This document shows, piece by piece, positions 20,516 to 29,675 of a DNA stretch of 64,000 nt. Numbering within the stretch: the first letter of the stretch is position 1; each line of letters opens with the position of its first letter. The position numbers were made by a program, and so were the translations under genes. The DNA is from Cichorium intybus. Lineage: Eukaryota; Streptophyta; Magnoliopsida; Asterales; Asteraceae. The stretch lies in contig CM042015.1 in the NCBI GenBank assembly GCA_023525715.1, forward strand, positions 89,072,250 to 89,136,249. Direction: 5' to 3'. The notes below the pieces were generated by a model that searched no databases, was not told the DNA's origin, and was given only the letters and a program-made list of their open reading frames with translations.

Positions 20516-21130
20516 AACATACCCTCTGGCATAAGGGTCATTTGCAATACACTTTTCTATATGCAAGGTGCTTGGATGTTAAACAGATACTTCATATACA
20601 TAATAACATCCCTCCCAATTTCTTGGACCATTTACACTCCAAACACCATTGGATTCGTTAAGTTTGACAATCTCAAGCGGTTCTCCACCTGAGGGTCTAT
20701 TATAAATGAGTGCACGTACATCCTGTTTTATGAACCCAAGAAGTTCAATTAAGAATATGAACATATTTCAAGAAAATATAATAACTCGATTGTTAAAGTA
20801 GGTTACTTGAGCAGTTGGTGCCCAAAGACAAAGTGAGACAATTTCGTTTGAAAAAATAGCACCAAGAGGACCCAAATAAGAGAAAATGTCATCAAGAACA
20901 CCAGGTAGCTTTAAACCAGTAACACTAATGCATCGTCCATTGGCTGCACAAAATCACAAAGTTCATATTTAATATTGTTCATTATACCATAAAGGAAAAT
21001 TGCAGCATGAATACTTACGGTCAAAGAAAGCAATGCCTAGTTGGTCTTTAAGAATATTCTTGGGATCCAAAGTTGTAGGGACCTTAAAAGCCTTATAATC
21101 TTGTATATGAGGAAACTTATCTCTCACCTG
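20516..21130 (-). pseudogene. limit dextrinase / pullulanase fragment
   Basis: Plant pullulanase-type limit dextrinase cleaves alpha-1,6 branches of starch in plastids. Exons on the minus strand: 21004-21129 (VRDKFPHIQDYKAFKVPTTL and KNILKDQLGIAFFD), 20806-20944 (KLPGVLDDIFSYLGPLGA, LCLWAPTAQ) and 20525-20722 (GGEPLEIVKLNESNGVWSV, WEGCYYVYEVSV, then a TAA in place of the conserved Tyr, followed by HPST and NDPYARG). These belong to the N-terminal carbohydrate-binding region; the catalytic barrel is missing. GT-AG borders are retained. The last exon runs directly into CCR4 sequence. Pseudogene fragment. Confidence 0.85.
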
Positions 21131-21189
21131 GAATTGAAGATACATTATTGTGATAAAATAAAGTAAAAGACACATAATTATACATTATG

Positions 21190-21845
21190 ATACCATCTTC
21201 AATTCTGACTTCAAAGTCCTAATCATAACATCCTTCTCAGTCATCAAACTTCTCCAATTTGTCGATTCCTTCTGTAACTTTCCCATTCCCACTTCCATAA
21301 TATTTTCCATCTCAACTAAAATTCACTTAATCTAATCACAGAGCTTCTTTACTTCTTTCTCATGTTCATCTTTCGTGAACAAAATCTCTTTATTTGACTT
21401 TTCAACCGCCTCTTGCAAGGCTCCCATCTGCTGTTTCAAACTTTGACTTTCAAACATCTTATCTCTCAAAGCCTCTTCTGCTTCTACTTTCGCTTTCATC
21501 AAATCCTCCACATCATCTTCAAAATCACTCCCTAGATTGTTTCTCTAACTCTTTCTCTGATCTCTTAATATGCATTTCATATGCAGTAATCGTATCAAAA
21601 GATTGTGAAATCTCCAACGCTTGATTCATAACCTTTTACTCTACTTTCTTTACTTTGACTTCATACTGTTTAATCGTCACCGACGACTCCTAGTATTCAC
21701 TTTCTACATTCTCCAACTTCAAAGGCATATCCTCGTTCTCCTGTAATAAACACTTGTAATCGAGGGTACTATCGTCAACATGAACCTTCAACTCCTCTTT
21801 CTAACCATTGTTTTCAACTGAAGAAGTAGGGTAGCATTATATATC
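21190..21845 (-). pseudogene. coiled-coil protein fragment, family not identified
   Basis: On the minus strand a Glu/Lys-rich heptad-like sequence extends over about 210 codons, with at least four stops and a frameshift. Readable blocks are LLQENEDMPLKLENVESEY, KAKVEAEEALRDKMFESQSL, MGALQEAVEKSNKEILFT and GKLQKESTNWRSLMTEKD. This is a long coiled coil of a cytoskeletal or filament-like type, but I cannot name the gene. It lacks introns over most of its length, unlike the flanking fragments. It is in the same orientation as the other captured pieces. Confidence 0.5.
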
Positions 21846-21904
21846 TTGCAAAACGCACTTGTCCTGCAATCTAGTTGTATTAACCTTCATAATACTTTAT
21901 TTTT

Positions 21905-21908
<4 letters not shown>

Positions 21909-21991
<83 letters not shown>
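21909..21991. repeat. (TA)n microsatellite
   Basis: About 41 TA units between the coiled-coil and DUF4050 fragments. A (CA)n tract follows at 22046-22069. Confidence 0.95.
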
Positions 21992-21993
<2 letters not shown>

Positions 21994-22045
21994 AAATGTC
22001 AACTAAAAGATCCACCAATTCCTGCAAAAACCAACAGTCACCTAC

Positions 22046-22069
22046 CACACACACACACACACACACACT
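22046..22069. repeat. (CA)n microsatellite
   Basis: About 12 CA units. Confidence 0.9.
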
Positions 22070-22099
22070 CTGGTATAGAGCATAAACAACTTACAGCTA

Positions 22100-22620
22100 A
22101 TGGAACCGGGTCTGGAAACGGTTCAGCAGATGCAATCAGATCTTGAAAACTTATTGTCCAACTGTAGCACAACATTGACATAACAAACTATATATATTTT
22201 TTGTAAAGTGAAAGTGGGACCCACAAATTGTGAAAGTGAAGAGAAAGGTCCAACCTGAGAATTGTGTGTCTAAACTTGGTATGTAATGTTTGAGATCTGT
22301 CACCAAACCATGCTCTTCTCATCTCATGCCAAGCCAACTCTGCTGCATGATGCATAAAAAATGAATTAGACGACACACAGACCAAAACCTTTGTTGCAGA
22401 ATAATCCCAGAATAGATGCTGCATAATGATAATAACTATCAAACATAAATCCAAGTGAGGAGAATGAGTGAGAATCTCACATCTTGAGCAAACGCAGAGG
22501 CATATAAGGTAATTTACGGAACTTACAGTTGTAAAAATTGATTATCGAAACTAACCTTTATCAAATGACGGATTTGCTTGATTTATGTCGTTGTCTTCTG
22601 TTCCTGTTACTGATATCCCA
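22100..22620 (-). pseudogene. Gag1-like clamp (DUF4050) protein fragment
   Basis: The minus strand reads AAELAWHEMRRAWFGDRSQ (near 22270-22350), the signature of plant Gag1-like clamp/DUF4050 proteins. After an intron it reads FQDLIASAEPFPDPVP (near 22095-22145), the family's next conserved block (TYEDLL, EPFPEPIPL). An upstream exon-like piece at 22548-22618 reads GISVTGTEDNDINQANPS. The C-terminal VDFLVDIW segment is not seen; the gene is cut near the CA repeat. The family's function is unknown. It is the most upstream recognisable fragment of the Helitron cargo. Confidence 0.7.
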
Positions 22621-22639
22621 TTTTATTTTCTTTAGTTAC

Positions 22640-23580
22640 CACGTTAGGTTAAAATTATCGATCGAGTGAAGGAGGTACAGAAAAAAAGAGAACAGCAAGA
22701 AAACTAAGATCGAACTTAAATTGCAATTACGGAATACGATTGATACCCCAAAGTGGATGCGAAAACGAATTGGAAGTAAAGGAGTGAAATAGAGCATACC
22801 GATGAGTTTATGAGGTTAAGTCTTCGGCAATGGCGTCTCTGTCTTTATCAGATTCGTCACTCGAGTCGGTCGATATTGAATACCCTTTTAAAGAACTTAG
22901 CATCGCCGGAACTTGCGAGACTGGTGTAGGAGACGGACGACTGTGGTGATCAACGGCGAAGCGGTGGACGGAAATTCACCGAGCGCTTCCTGAAATTCCA
23001 AAAAGTGAAGACGGTGAAGCGGTGAACGGAAATTCACCACATGTATGCGTAATCAATGAATGAAAGAGCGCTTCCTGAAATTCCAAAAAGTGAAGACGGT
23101 GAAGCGGTGGACGCAAATTCTCCAGATGTATACGTAATCAATGAATGAAAGAACAAAAGGAGGAAAAACAAAACACGAAAGACGATGGAAGAGATCCGGA
23201 AGAAGGACCCATGTCACAACCCGACAACCCGCGTGACAACCCGGAAACACAAAAAGGCATGTAACGTTTAAAAAAATGACGGGATTTAAGATATAGAATA
23301 ATATTTGTTAACATTATTCATTATTGTTATTATTATTTTAATGAAAAAAAGTGTTTTTCTTATCTTGAAAATCGGCAATTGTCTGGCAAGCTAATTTAGT
23401 TTAGGATGATTTAATCTATTATTTTATTTTAATTTTTAGTTCTAACTTAATAATAGTATTTGTTAATTGTCCGTACGGTGTAACTAAATCTTTTGCAAAA
23501 CAATCTTTCTAAAGTAAAAATAAGATATTTTTTTTGAAAAAAGGTGTCTGAAATATTGCTTTATTTTTTTCAATTGTTAA
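22640..23580. other. non-coding region with 85 bp repeats
   Basis: A short plus frame at 22830-22940 (MASLSLSDSSLESVDIEYPF) could be a first-exon relic, but it is unidentified. Otherwise only the tandem repeat below and AT-rich DNA. Confidence 0.3.
22981..23150. repeat. 85 bp tandem duplication
   Basis: Units 22981-23065 and 23066-23150, each starting GAGCGCTTCCTGAAATTCC, differ at a few positions. A partial third copy (GCGGTGGACGGAAATTCACC) precedes them. Confidence 0.85.
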
Positions 23581-23588
23581 TTATTAGT

Positions 23589-24291
23589 AGAGGTGGCAAA
23601 ACCTGACACGACACGACAACCCGACACGAACTCGACACGAAATAAACGTGTTTGGGTAAGAGATTTCAACCCGTTTAATTAAACGGGTTGACACGACACG
23701 ACACGATAATTAAACGGGTAAAGTCAGGGTTGAAACTTTCAACTCGAAACTTACTCGAAAATGACCTGTTTATTTATATTCAAGTGTTTCTAATTCTTAT
23801 GTAAATTGGACAGATCAAACCAATACCATATTTAAAAGAAAAACTTCTGATTGACGTGTTTTATAATGCGGAAGTCACTTAGCCACCTAGGTCATGAATT
23901 CGTTTTCACTTTTATACTTTATCACTCATACTCCACAGTTTCACTCGGCCTCTCTCTCCTCCTCGCAACCTCGTCATTCATCTCCCCGACTCCTAATCTT
24001 TTAACGTTGCTCTATAAACTTAGTGTGAATGCTTCTACTACTAGTCTTTCATGTTTTCCTTTTTTCCTCAAACTCATATTCTTTCAACATACTTGGTGTT
24101 TCAACTCGAAAAGTGACATGATATATTTACAAGGTCTAAACCCCAAACCCGAAACTCGACACGAAAATAAACGGGTTGACACGACACGACACGATTATTA
24201 AACGGGTTGGGTTAGGGTCAAGCACTTTCAACCCGTTTAATGTTTTGACACGACACGAAATCGACACGACACGACACGTTTGCCAGGTCTA
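23589..24291. mobile_element. non-autonomous hAT element, 703 bp
   Basis: TAGAGGTGGCAAA ... TTTGCCAGGTCTA ends (13 bp, two mismatches) sit between perfect 8 bp duplications ATTATTAG (23581-23588 and 24292-24299). Both subterminal regions carry arrays of ACACGACACGAC and AACGGGTTG. No transposase; the 116-codon frame in the middle is not conserved. Confidence 0.9.
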
Positions 24292-24305
24292 ATTATTAGT
24301 TATTG

Positions 24306-24446
<141 letters not shown>

Positions 24447-24465
24447 CATTAAAAACAATCAATTA

Positions 24466-24716
24466 TCAGCAGATGCCGTGGAACTACTCAACAGAGTTTT
24501 CTCGCACCTGATGCCGTGGAACTACTCAACAGAGTTCAGCGGGTTATGCATAGTACCATCATGTCCCTTAGATATTTGGATTTTGTTTTTAAGCGTATCA
24601 GCTTTGCCATTCAAAAAGGGCTAGCGGCGCAGCTTGTTGCCCGTTTGCCCAACGTCTCTATGTAATATGTTTTTATTTTGTACTATATAGTAGGATATTT
24701 CTCGAAAAAAAAAAAA
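24466..24716 (+). pseudogene. unidentified coding relic with poly(A)-like tail
   Basis: After a small duplicated block (GATGCCGTGGAACTACTCAA, twice) the plus strand reads DAVELLNRVQRVMHSTIMSL, then DFVFKRISFAIQKG and LAAQLVARLPNVSM before a stop at about 24662. It ends in a run of about 12 A (24705-24716). It may be a 5'-truncated retroposed mRNA or LINE end. I do not recognise the protein. Confidence 0.3.
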
Positions 24717-25004
24717 TTCAGCATGAAAAATTATAACTTCAAAATCGCAAAAGATGGATAGTTCCACTTCAAGGAGCGATATTAGAGTATTTTATATTAG
24801 TTTTCTTGTTAAGATTTTTGATATGCAAATTAAAAAAATTTATATGTTTTTGTTTTGAATTTTTGGTTTCAGCCTTCTTAATTCCGGTGCTCGTGCTCCA
24901 TCCTATGTATGTGTAATATGTATCAAACAGTATACATTCACCAACACTTGTTAGACTTTGTGTAAGATATATGAAATTAAGAAATATCATTTGTCCAGAA
25001 TCAA
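24717..25004. other. intergenic DNA
   Basis: No supported feature. Confidence 0.5.
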
Positions 25005-25159
25005 TGTTTGGCTCTTATTGAATTTTTTGATGATGGTTCTTCTTTAATTTCTCTTAGTATTTTGGTGATAAACTGATAATTAATGTAATGTGCTATGGTT
25101 CGGGTGCTCCAATTTCTTCTGCTACTTTCTTCAAGCTCGTTTTCTTCCTATACCGGCAA
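25005..25159. repeat. left copy of 155 bp direct repeat flanking element D
   Basis: TGTTTGGCTC ... ACCGGCAA, identical by eye to 29676-29830, and directly abutting the left LTR. Confidence 0.92.
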
Positions 25160-25348
25160 TATAAGGAGATGAGAAAGAGAACAGGTAATCACAGGAATGT
25201 GTTCGTATTAATGATTACAATAGGTGTACATGTATATATACAATCCATCTAGCAACTAACTAATGAGAGATAATAGGAAACAAACATATGAGAGAAAGAA
25301 GAGAATTAATATAACAATGTTTAATGATTATCGGGTTATATCTTGATA
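25160..25348 (-). repeat. element D 3' LTR
   Basis: 189 bp; contains the stop codon of the RT-RNase H frame (25336-25338). Confidence 0.88.
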
Positions 25349-26841
25349 TGCCCCCGCAAGATGGATGATCCGGAGAGAAGACCAATCTTGGAGAGTAAAT
25401 AATGAAAGCGTGGCTTTGTGAGAGGTTTTGTAAGTGCATCGGCTAGCTGATCATCTCCTGAAATATGTTGAACCCGTAAGGTGCCTTGCTGGACCTTTTC
25501 CCTTACGAAGTGAAAATCCAAGGCAAGGTGCTTCATTCTCGAGTGGAAAACCGGATTTGCTGAGTAGGAGGTGGCACTCAAATTGTCACAGTAAATAGTG
25601 GGAGTAATGGTTGGCGATAAACCAAGCTCACTGAGTAAGGATGTTAGCCATTGAACTTCGGTTGTAGTAGATGCCACAGCTCGAAATTCAGCTTCAGTTG
25701 AGCTTCTTGCAAGAGTACTTTGTCGTTTGGAGCTCCACGAAATGGGATTTGAGCCGAGGTATACTATATAGCCTGTTGTGCTTCGATAATTGTCTTTATC
25801 TCCAGCCCAATCAGCATCAGTGAAGGCGTGTAGTGTGAGAGGTGAATTGCGGCGTAAGATGATGCCATGATACAAGGTGCCATGCAAATATCTTAATAAT
25901 CGTTTTAGTGCCGTCCAGTGGAGAGAGGTTGGTGCATGCATGAACTGAGAGAGACGGTTGACTGTGAATGAGATATCTGGTCTTGTCAATGATAAATATT
26001 GTAGGGCTCCAACAAGGGTGCGATACTCCGTGGGTGAAGGGTGAGGCACACCACCATGTAGCATGAGAGGTGCAGAAGTTGTTATTGGAGTGGAAATGGG
26101 TTTGCAGTCGCTCATCTTGGCTCGAGTAAGTATGTCTAGAATGTACTTGCGTTGGGAGAGTAGAACACCATGGGAGTGGGGAAGGACTTCAACACCTAAG
26201 AAGTATGACAGATGGCCAAGATCCTTCAAGGAGAATTTAGATGCGAGATGGGAGATAAATTTGGAGATGTGGATGGGGGATGGACATGTGACGATTATAT
26301 CGTCAACATAGACAAGAACAAGAATGAAGAATGATGTGGTTTTGAGAACAAAAAGTGAAGAATCTGATATTGTGGGTTTAAAGTGGAGTGAAAGGAGATA
26401 AGACTTTAACTCATCATACCAGGCCCGAGATGCCTGACGTAACCCATAGATTGCTTTATTTAGTTTGCAGACATGACTGGGAAGTTTGGGGTTAACAAAA
26501 CCAGGGGGTTGTGACATGTATACATTTTCATGAAGGTTTCCTTGGAGGAAAGCATTATTAATGTCCAGTTGTCGAAGAGACCAGTTTTGTGAGACAGCTA
26601 AGGAGAGGATGAGGCGAAGGGTGGCAGGCTTGAGGACTGGACTGAATGTTTCACGGTAGTCAATGCCAGGGCGTTGGTGAAAACCCTTGGCAACCAATCG
26701 GGCTTTTAATCGTTCAATGGTACCGTCGGGTTTGTATTTAGTTCTATAGACCCATTTGCATCCAACAAGGTTGTGTGCTTCAGAGGATGGTACAAGGTTC
26801 CATGTTTGGTTACGTTCAAGAGCAGTGAACTCGTCTTGCAT
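25336..26841 (-). CDS. element D reverse transcriptase - RNase H (501 codons)
   Basis: This is the downstream half of a copia polyprotein. RT motifs are LKARLVAKGFHQRPGIDY, ETFSPVLKPATLRL, QLDINNAFLQG and the catalytic LVYVDDIIVT. RNase H follows with AFTDADWAGDKDNYRSTTGY, SSKRQSTLARSSTEAEF, YCDNLSA and HSRMKHLALDFHFVRE. The frame runs into the 3' LTR. The ATG at 26841 is probably not a real start. The same frame continues upstream for 27 codons to a TAA (26923-26925), and the upstream ORF ends there in the same register. The product would normally come from one gag-pol polyprotein; here it needs readthrough or is silenced by a point mutation. Confidence 0.93.
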   Translation of the reverse strand: MQDEFTALERNQTWNLVPSSEAHNLVGCKWVYRTKYKPDGTIERLKARLVAKGFHQRPGIDYRETFSPVLKPATLRLILSLAVSQNWSLRQLDINNAFLQGNLHENVYMSQPPGFVNPKLPSHVCKLNKAIYGLRQASRAWYDELKSYLLSLHFKPTISDSSLFVLKTTSFFILVLVYVDDIIVTCPSPIHISKFISHLASKFSLKDLGHLSYFLGVEVLPHSHGVLLSQRKYILDILTRAKMSDCKPISTPITTSAPLMLHGGVPHPSPTEYRTLVGALQYLSLTRPDISFTVNRLSQFMHAPTSLHWTALKRLLRYLHGTLYHGIILRRNSPLTLHAFTDADWAGDKDNYRSTTGYIVYLGSNPISWSSKRQSTLARSSTEAEFRAVASTTTEVQWLTSLLSELGLSPTITPTIYCDNLSATSYSANPVFHSRMKHLALDFHFVREKVQQGTLRVQHISGDDQLADALTKPLTKPRFHYLLSKIGLLSGSSILRGHIKI

Positions 26842-26922
26842 GGCATGACGCCAAGATGGATGTTTGAGAGCTTGGGTAATAGTTGTGGGTTCAGAGGGAT
26901 AAGATGATGAAGCTGTATATAA

Positions 26923-29487
26923 TTAGAAATCAGAGTTGAAGTATTTTGGGTTTGGTTTGGGATTTGAGCGTGTGGTCATTTTGGGGGGAGGGGGGGTGTC
27001 AGCGATATTAGGAGAATGGGGAGGTGATTCGGCTGGGGAGTTAATAGTAGAAGTGGTGGTGGGGTTGGATGGAGTTGCTTGCTGGGGTGATGAGGGAGGC
27101 AGGATGGTGTCTGATGTGAGAGAGATTGAGAGAGGGAGCCAATGTTCTATATTAGGTGTGGGTGGAGGTGTGGGGTTAGCGCTAAGGGTGGTAAAGGGAA
27201 ACTGGTCTTCGACAAAGATGACATGGCGAGAAGTATATAGTTTTGAGGATTTGGGATCATAAGTATAATATGCACTTTGAGTGGGAGAGTAACCAACAAA
27301 GACACAGGGGGTAGACCTTGGATGAAGTTTATGTGGAGCGTAGGGTCTGAGCCACGGGTAGCATAGGCAGCCGAAGCTTTTTAGTTTGGAGTAGTTGGGT
27401 TCTTTTTGAAAGATACATTGGAAGGGAGATAAATGGTGTAAGGTGGATGTAGGTAATCTGTTAATCAGGTGGACAGCAGTAGTGAAAGCAAAGGGCCAAA
27501 ATGTGACTGGAATTTGGGCATGAGAGAGCAAGGCAAGACCTGTTTCGACTATGTGTCGGTGTCTTCGCTCGGCATAGCCGTTATGTTCGGGTGTATGAGG
27601 TGGAGAAGTGAGGTGAGTGATACCAGATGAGGAAAAATGGTGTTTTAGCTTTAGGTATTCTCCACCATTATCAGAGAAGAACTGTTTTATCTTTTTGTTG
27701 AAGAAGTTTTCAACAAGTAATTGAAAACGAGTGAATATGTTAAGAGAGTCAGATTTCTGTTTCATAGGATAAAGCCAAGTGTATTTGGTAAAGTGATCAA
27801 CAAAAATAATGTAGTACTTGAAGTGATCAAAAGATTCAACAGGGGAGCACCATACATCAGAAAATATTAAGTCTAATGGAGCATGAGACGTGAGGGAAGA
27901 AGTATTAAAGGGTAAACGATGACTTTTATTGATTTTGCAAGAATTACAATTGTCAATAAAGCTAGAACTGAATGGAAGAAAAGAAGACAACTGTTTAAAT
28001 ACTTTATTCTGGGGATGACCTAGCCGATGATGCCATGTGGATTGAGTAGTACGATGTATGGTGAAGACTTTGGGAGAGATGGAGGGACGAAGTTCATACA
28101 TTCCCTTGACTGCTGTGCCCTTGAACAGAGGAGTTTTGGACACCAGATCCTTAATGACAAAGACAAAGGAATAGAATTCGATTAGGAACTTATTATCAAT
28201 GCATAAACGAGAAATAGATATGATGTTACGAGATAACGAAGGAACATATAAGACATTGGTAAGGATTAGAGGTGTATGTGGTGTGTAAAGAATTACTGAG
28301 CCAATATGAGAGATTTGCAAACACGAACCATCGCCAATAATTAGTTCTTCTGTTCCATCATATGGCGCATGAATGGACAGGTTGTTGAGATCGTTGGTAG
28401 CGTGAAAACTTGCTCCACTATCGAATAGCCAATTTGCGGTAGTCGGGATAGATGCTTGCTGTGGGCTCATGAGATGAGCTTGAGCATTGTTGACCTGCAA
28501 GTTGCGGTTAGGAGAAGGCCCAGAAACATTAGGAAAAAATTTCTTGAAGGTGGAGCATTTGCTTAATGAGTGACCCTTTTGGTGGCACCATTGGCATTTG
28601 CCTAAGAATGGACGTTGTCCAGTGGCTGTAGGAGCCTGTGTTGGCGTTGGGAGTAAGCCGGTGTTGGTGTTGTTGTGGCGAGGAGGCCAAGTTTTCTTGG
28701 TTGACTGATTGTTGGCATAGAATACTGAGGCTGGGTGATGAATTCCGGTGACCGGTGCCTGCTGAGCTAGGGCTAACTCGTGGTTGATCAATTTTTCATG
28801 TAGTTCATTGAACGGTATGGTAACATCTCTTGCGTGAACAGCATCCAAGATGGGTTTGTAAGTCGTCTGGTCTAATCCGTTGAGAACAGCATCAATAACA
28901 TCTTCTTGATCAAGTTTCTTACCAAGAATGGCTAGCTCATCTACTACAGTCTTGATATTCTGCATATATTCGGTGATAGTCTGATCAGAAGTTTTGTTGA
29001 TTTGCTTTAGTCGATATTGAAGTTGTTTGATGTGTCCTCGTGAGGGAGAAGCGTAGGTGCTGGCTAGAGTTTTCCAGGCTTCTTGGGAAGAAGATGCATT
29101 TGTAACAAGAGGAACGATTTGTGGGGATAAGCTTCCAACGAGTGCTCCGAAAAGAAGTCGATCCTGCCGAAACCATTTGGGGTAATCGGCATGAGGAGTG
29201 ACAGTACCGTCTGCTGCAATCACTGGTTCTGGTGCAGGGTGAGTTCCATCTATAAAGCGGTAGAGATCGAGTCCTTGCAGCAAGGCTTCGATCTGTGTTT
29301 TCCAACCTAGGTAATTGTTTGAAGTGAGTTTGAGCGTGGCAGGAAAGTTAACAACGGTGATGTTGTCTTTTGCGAAGATATTTGTGACAAGAGAGGAATC
29401 TGTGCCGTTTGTCATCACGATTTGTTTTGATGAAGGGCGAGGGGAGTTTGTTGGTGTGGTTTCGGTAGAGCCAAGCTCTGATACCAT
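26923..29487 (-). CDS. element D gag - protease - integrase (854 codons)
   Basis: Gag (about residues 45-250) has NYLGWKTQIEALLQGLDLY and a CCHC knuckle C-x2-C-x4-H-x4-C at 298-311 (CQWCHQKGHSLSKC). Protease has LFDSGASFHA with Asp356. The pre-integrase HHCC is in TWHHRLGHPQNKVFK and CNSCKINKSHR. Integrase acidic residues lie in FSDVW, SDNGGEY and EHNGYAERR, with the C-terminal HPRSTPCVFVGY block. The first ATG (29487-29485) straddles the LTR/PBS junction, so the first residues MVSELG are encoded by the primer site. A second ATG at about residue 25 (MTNGTDSS) may be the real start. The frame ends at a lone TAA. Confidence 0.93.
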   Translation of the reverse strand: MVSELGSTETTPTNSPRPSSKQIVMTNGTDSSLVTNIFAKDNITVVNFPATLKLTSNNYLGWKTQIEALLQGLDLYRFIDGTHPAPEPVIAADGTVTPHADYPKWFRQDRLLFGALVGSLSPQIVPLVTNASSSQEAWKTLASTYASPSRGHIKQLQYRLKQINKTSDQTITEYMQNIKTVVDELAILGKKLDQEDVIDAVLNGLDQTTYKPILDAVHARDVTIPFNELHEKLINHELALAQQAPVTGIHHPASVFYANNQSTKKTWPPRHNNTNTGLLPTPTQAPTATGQRPFLGKCQWCHQKGHSLSKCSTFKKFFPNVSGPSPNRNLQVNNAQAHLMSPQQASIPTTANWLFDSGASFHATNDLNNLSIHAPYDGTEELIIGDGSCLQISHIGSVILYTPHTPLILTNVLYVPSLSRNIISISRLCIDNKFLIEFYSFVFVIKDLVSKTPLFKGTAVKGMYELRPSISPKVFTIHRTTQSTWHHRLGHPQNKVFKQLSSFLPFSSSFIDNCNSCKINKSHRLPFNTSSLTSHAPLDLIFSDVWCSPVESFDHFKYYIIFVDHFTKYTWLYPMKQKSDSLNIFTRFQLLVENFFNKKIKQFFSDNGGEYLKLKHHFSSSGITHLTSPPHTPEHNGYAERRHRHIVETGLALLSHAQIPVTFWPFAFTTAVHLINRLPTSTLHHLSPFQCIFQKEPNYSKLKSFGCLCYPWLRPYAPHKLHPRSTPCVFVGYSPTQSAYYTYDPKSSKLYTSRHVIFVEDQFPFTTLSANPTPPPTPNIEHWLPLSISLTSDTILPPSSPQQATPSNPTTTSTINSPAESPPHSPNIADTPPPPKMTTRSNPKPNPKYFNSDF
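29475..29486 (-). other. element D primer binding site (tRNA-iMet)
   Basis: TGGTATCAGAGC, abutting the 5' LTR; overlaps the first codons of the gag frame. Confidence 0.93.
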
Positions 29488-29675
29488 ATAAGGAGATGAG
29501 AAAGAGAACAGGTAATCACAGGAATGTGTTCGTATTAATGATTACAATAGGTGTACATGTATATATACAATCCATCTAGCAACTAACTAATGAGAGATAA
29601 TAGGAAACAAACATATGAGAGAAAGAAGGGAATTAATATAACAATGTTTAATGATTATCGGGTTATATCTTGATA
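29487..29675 (-). repeat. element D 5' LTR
   Basis: 189 bp; GAAGGGA versus GAAGAGA in the other LTR is the only difference seen. Confidence 0.88.

Larger units (their letters stand above)
17076..22640 (-). mobile_element. gene-capturing Helitron (3' end defined, 5' end uncertain)
   Basis: On the minus strand the 3' end is a hairpin CCGTGC-AAA-GCACGG, 8 nt, then CTAG followed by T, the Helitron signature. Upstream, in the same orientation, are fragments of six unrelated genes with introns kept: DUF4050, coiled-coil, limit dextrinase, CCR4, Tic40 and CMT. No helicase/Rep ORF is present, so it is non-autonomous. The 5' TC end is not proven. The best candidate is A^TCCTACTATATAG at 24695 (minus), which would make it about 7.6 kb including two nested hAT elements. 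Helitrons typically carry captured exons in the sense direction. Confidence 0.65.
25160..29675 (-). mobile_element. Ty1/copia element D, 4516 bp
   Basis: 189 bp LTRs (25160-25348 and 29487-29675) with non-canonical TA...TA ends differ at one visible base. A tRNA-iMet PBS (29475-29486) and a G-rich polypurine tract (GCGGGGG, minus, 25351-25357) are present. The coding region is complete but split by a single in-frame stop. Instead of a 5 bp TSD the element sits between 155 bp identical flanks. Confidence 0.93.

Noticed and set aside
23851..24201. 116-codon plus ORF
   Set aside because: Lies in the centre of a non-autonomous hAT element with no domain or conservation evidence.
26936..27262. 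108-codon Gly/Val-rich plus ORF
   Set aside because: Antisense of the Pro-rich C-terminal part of the element D gag-integrase frame.
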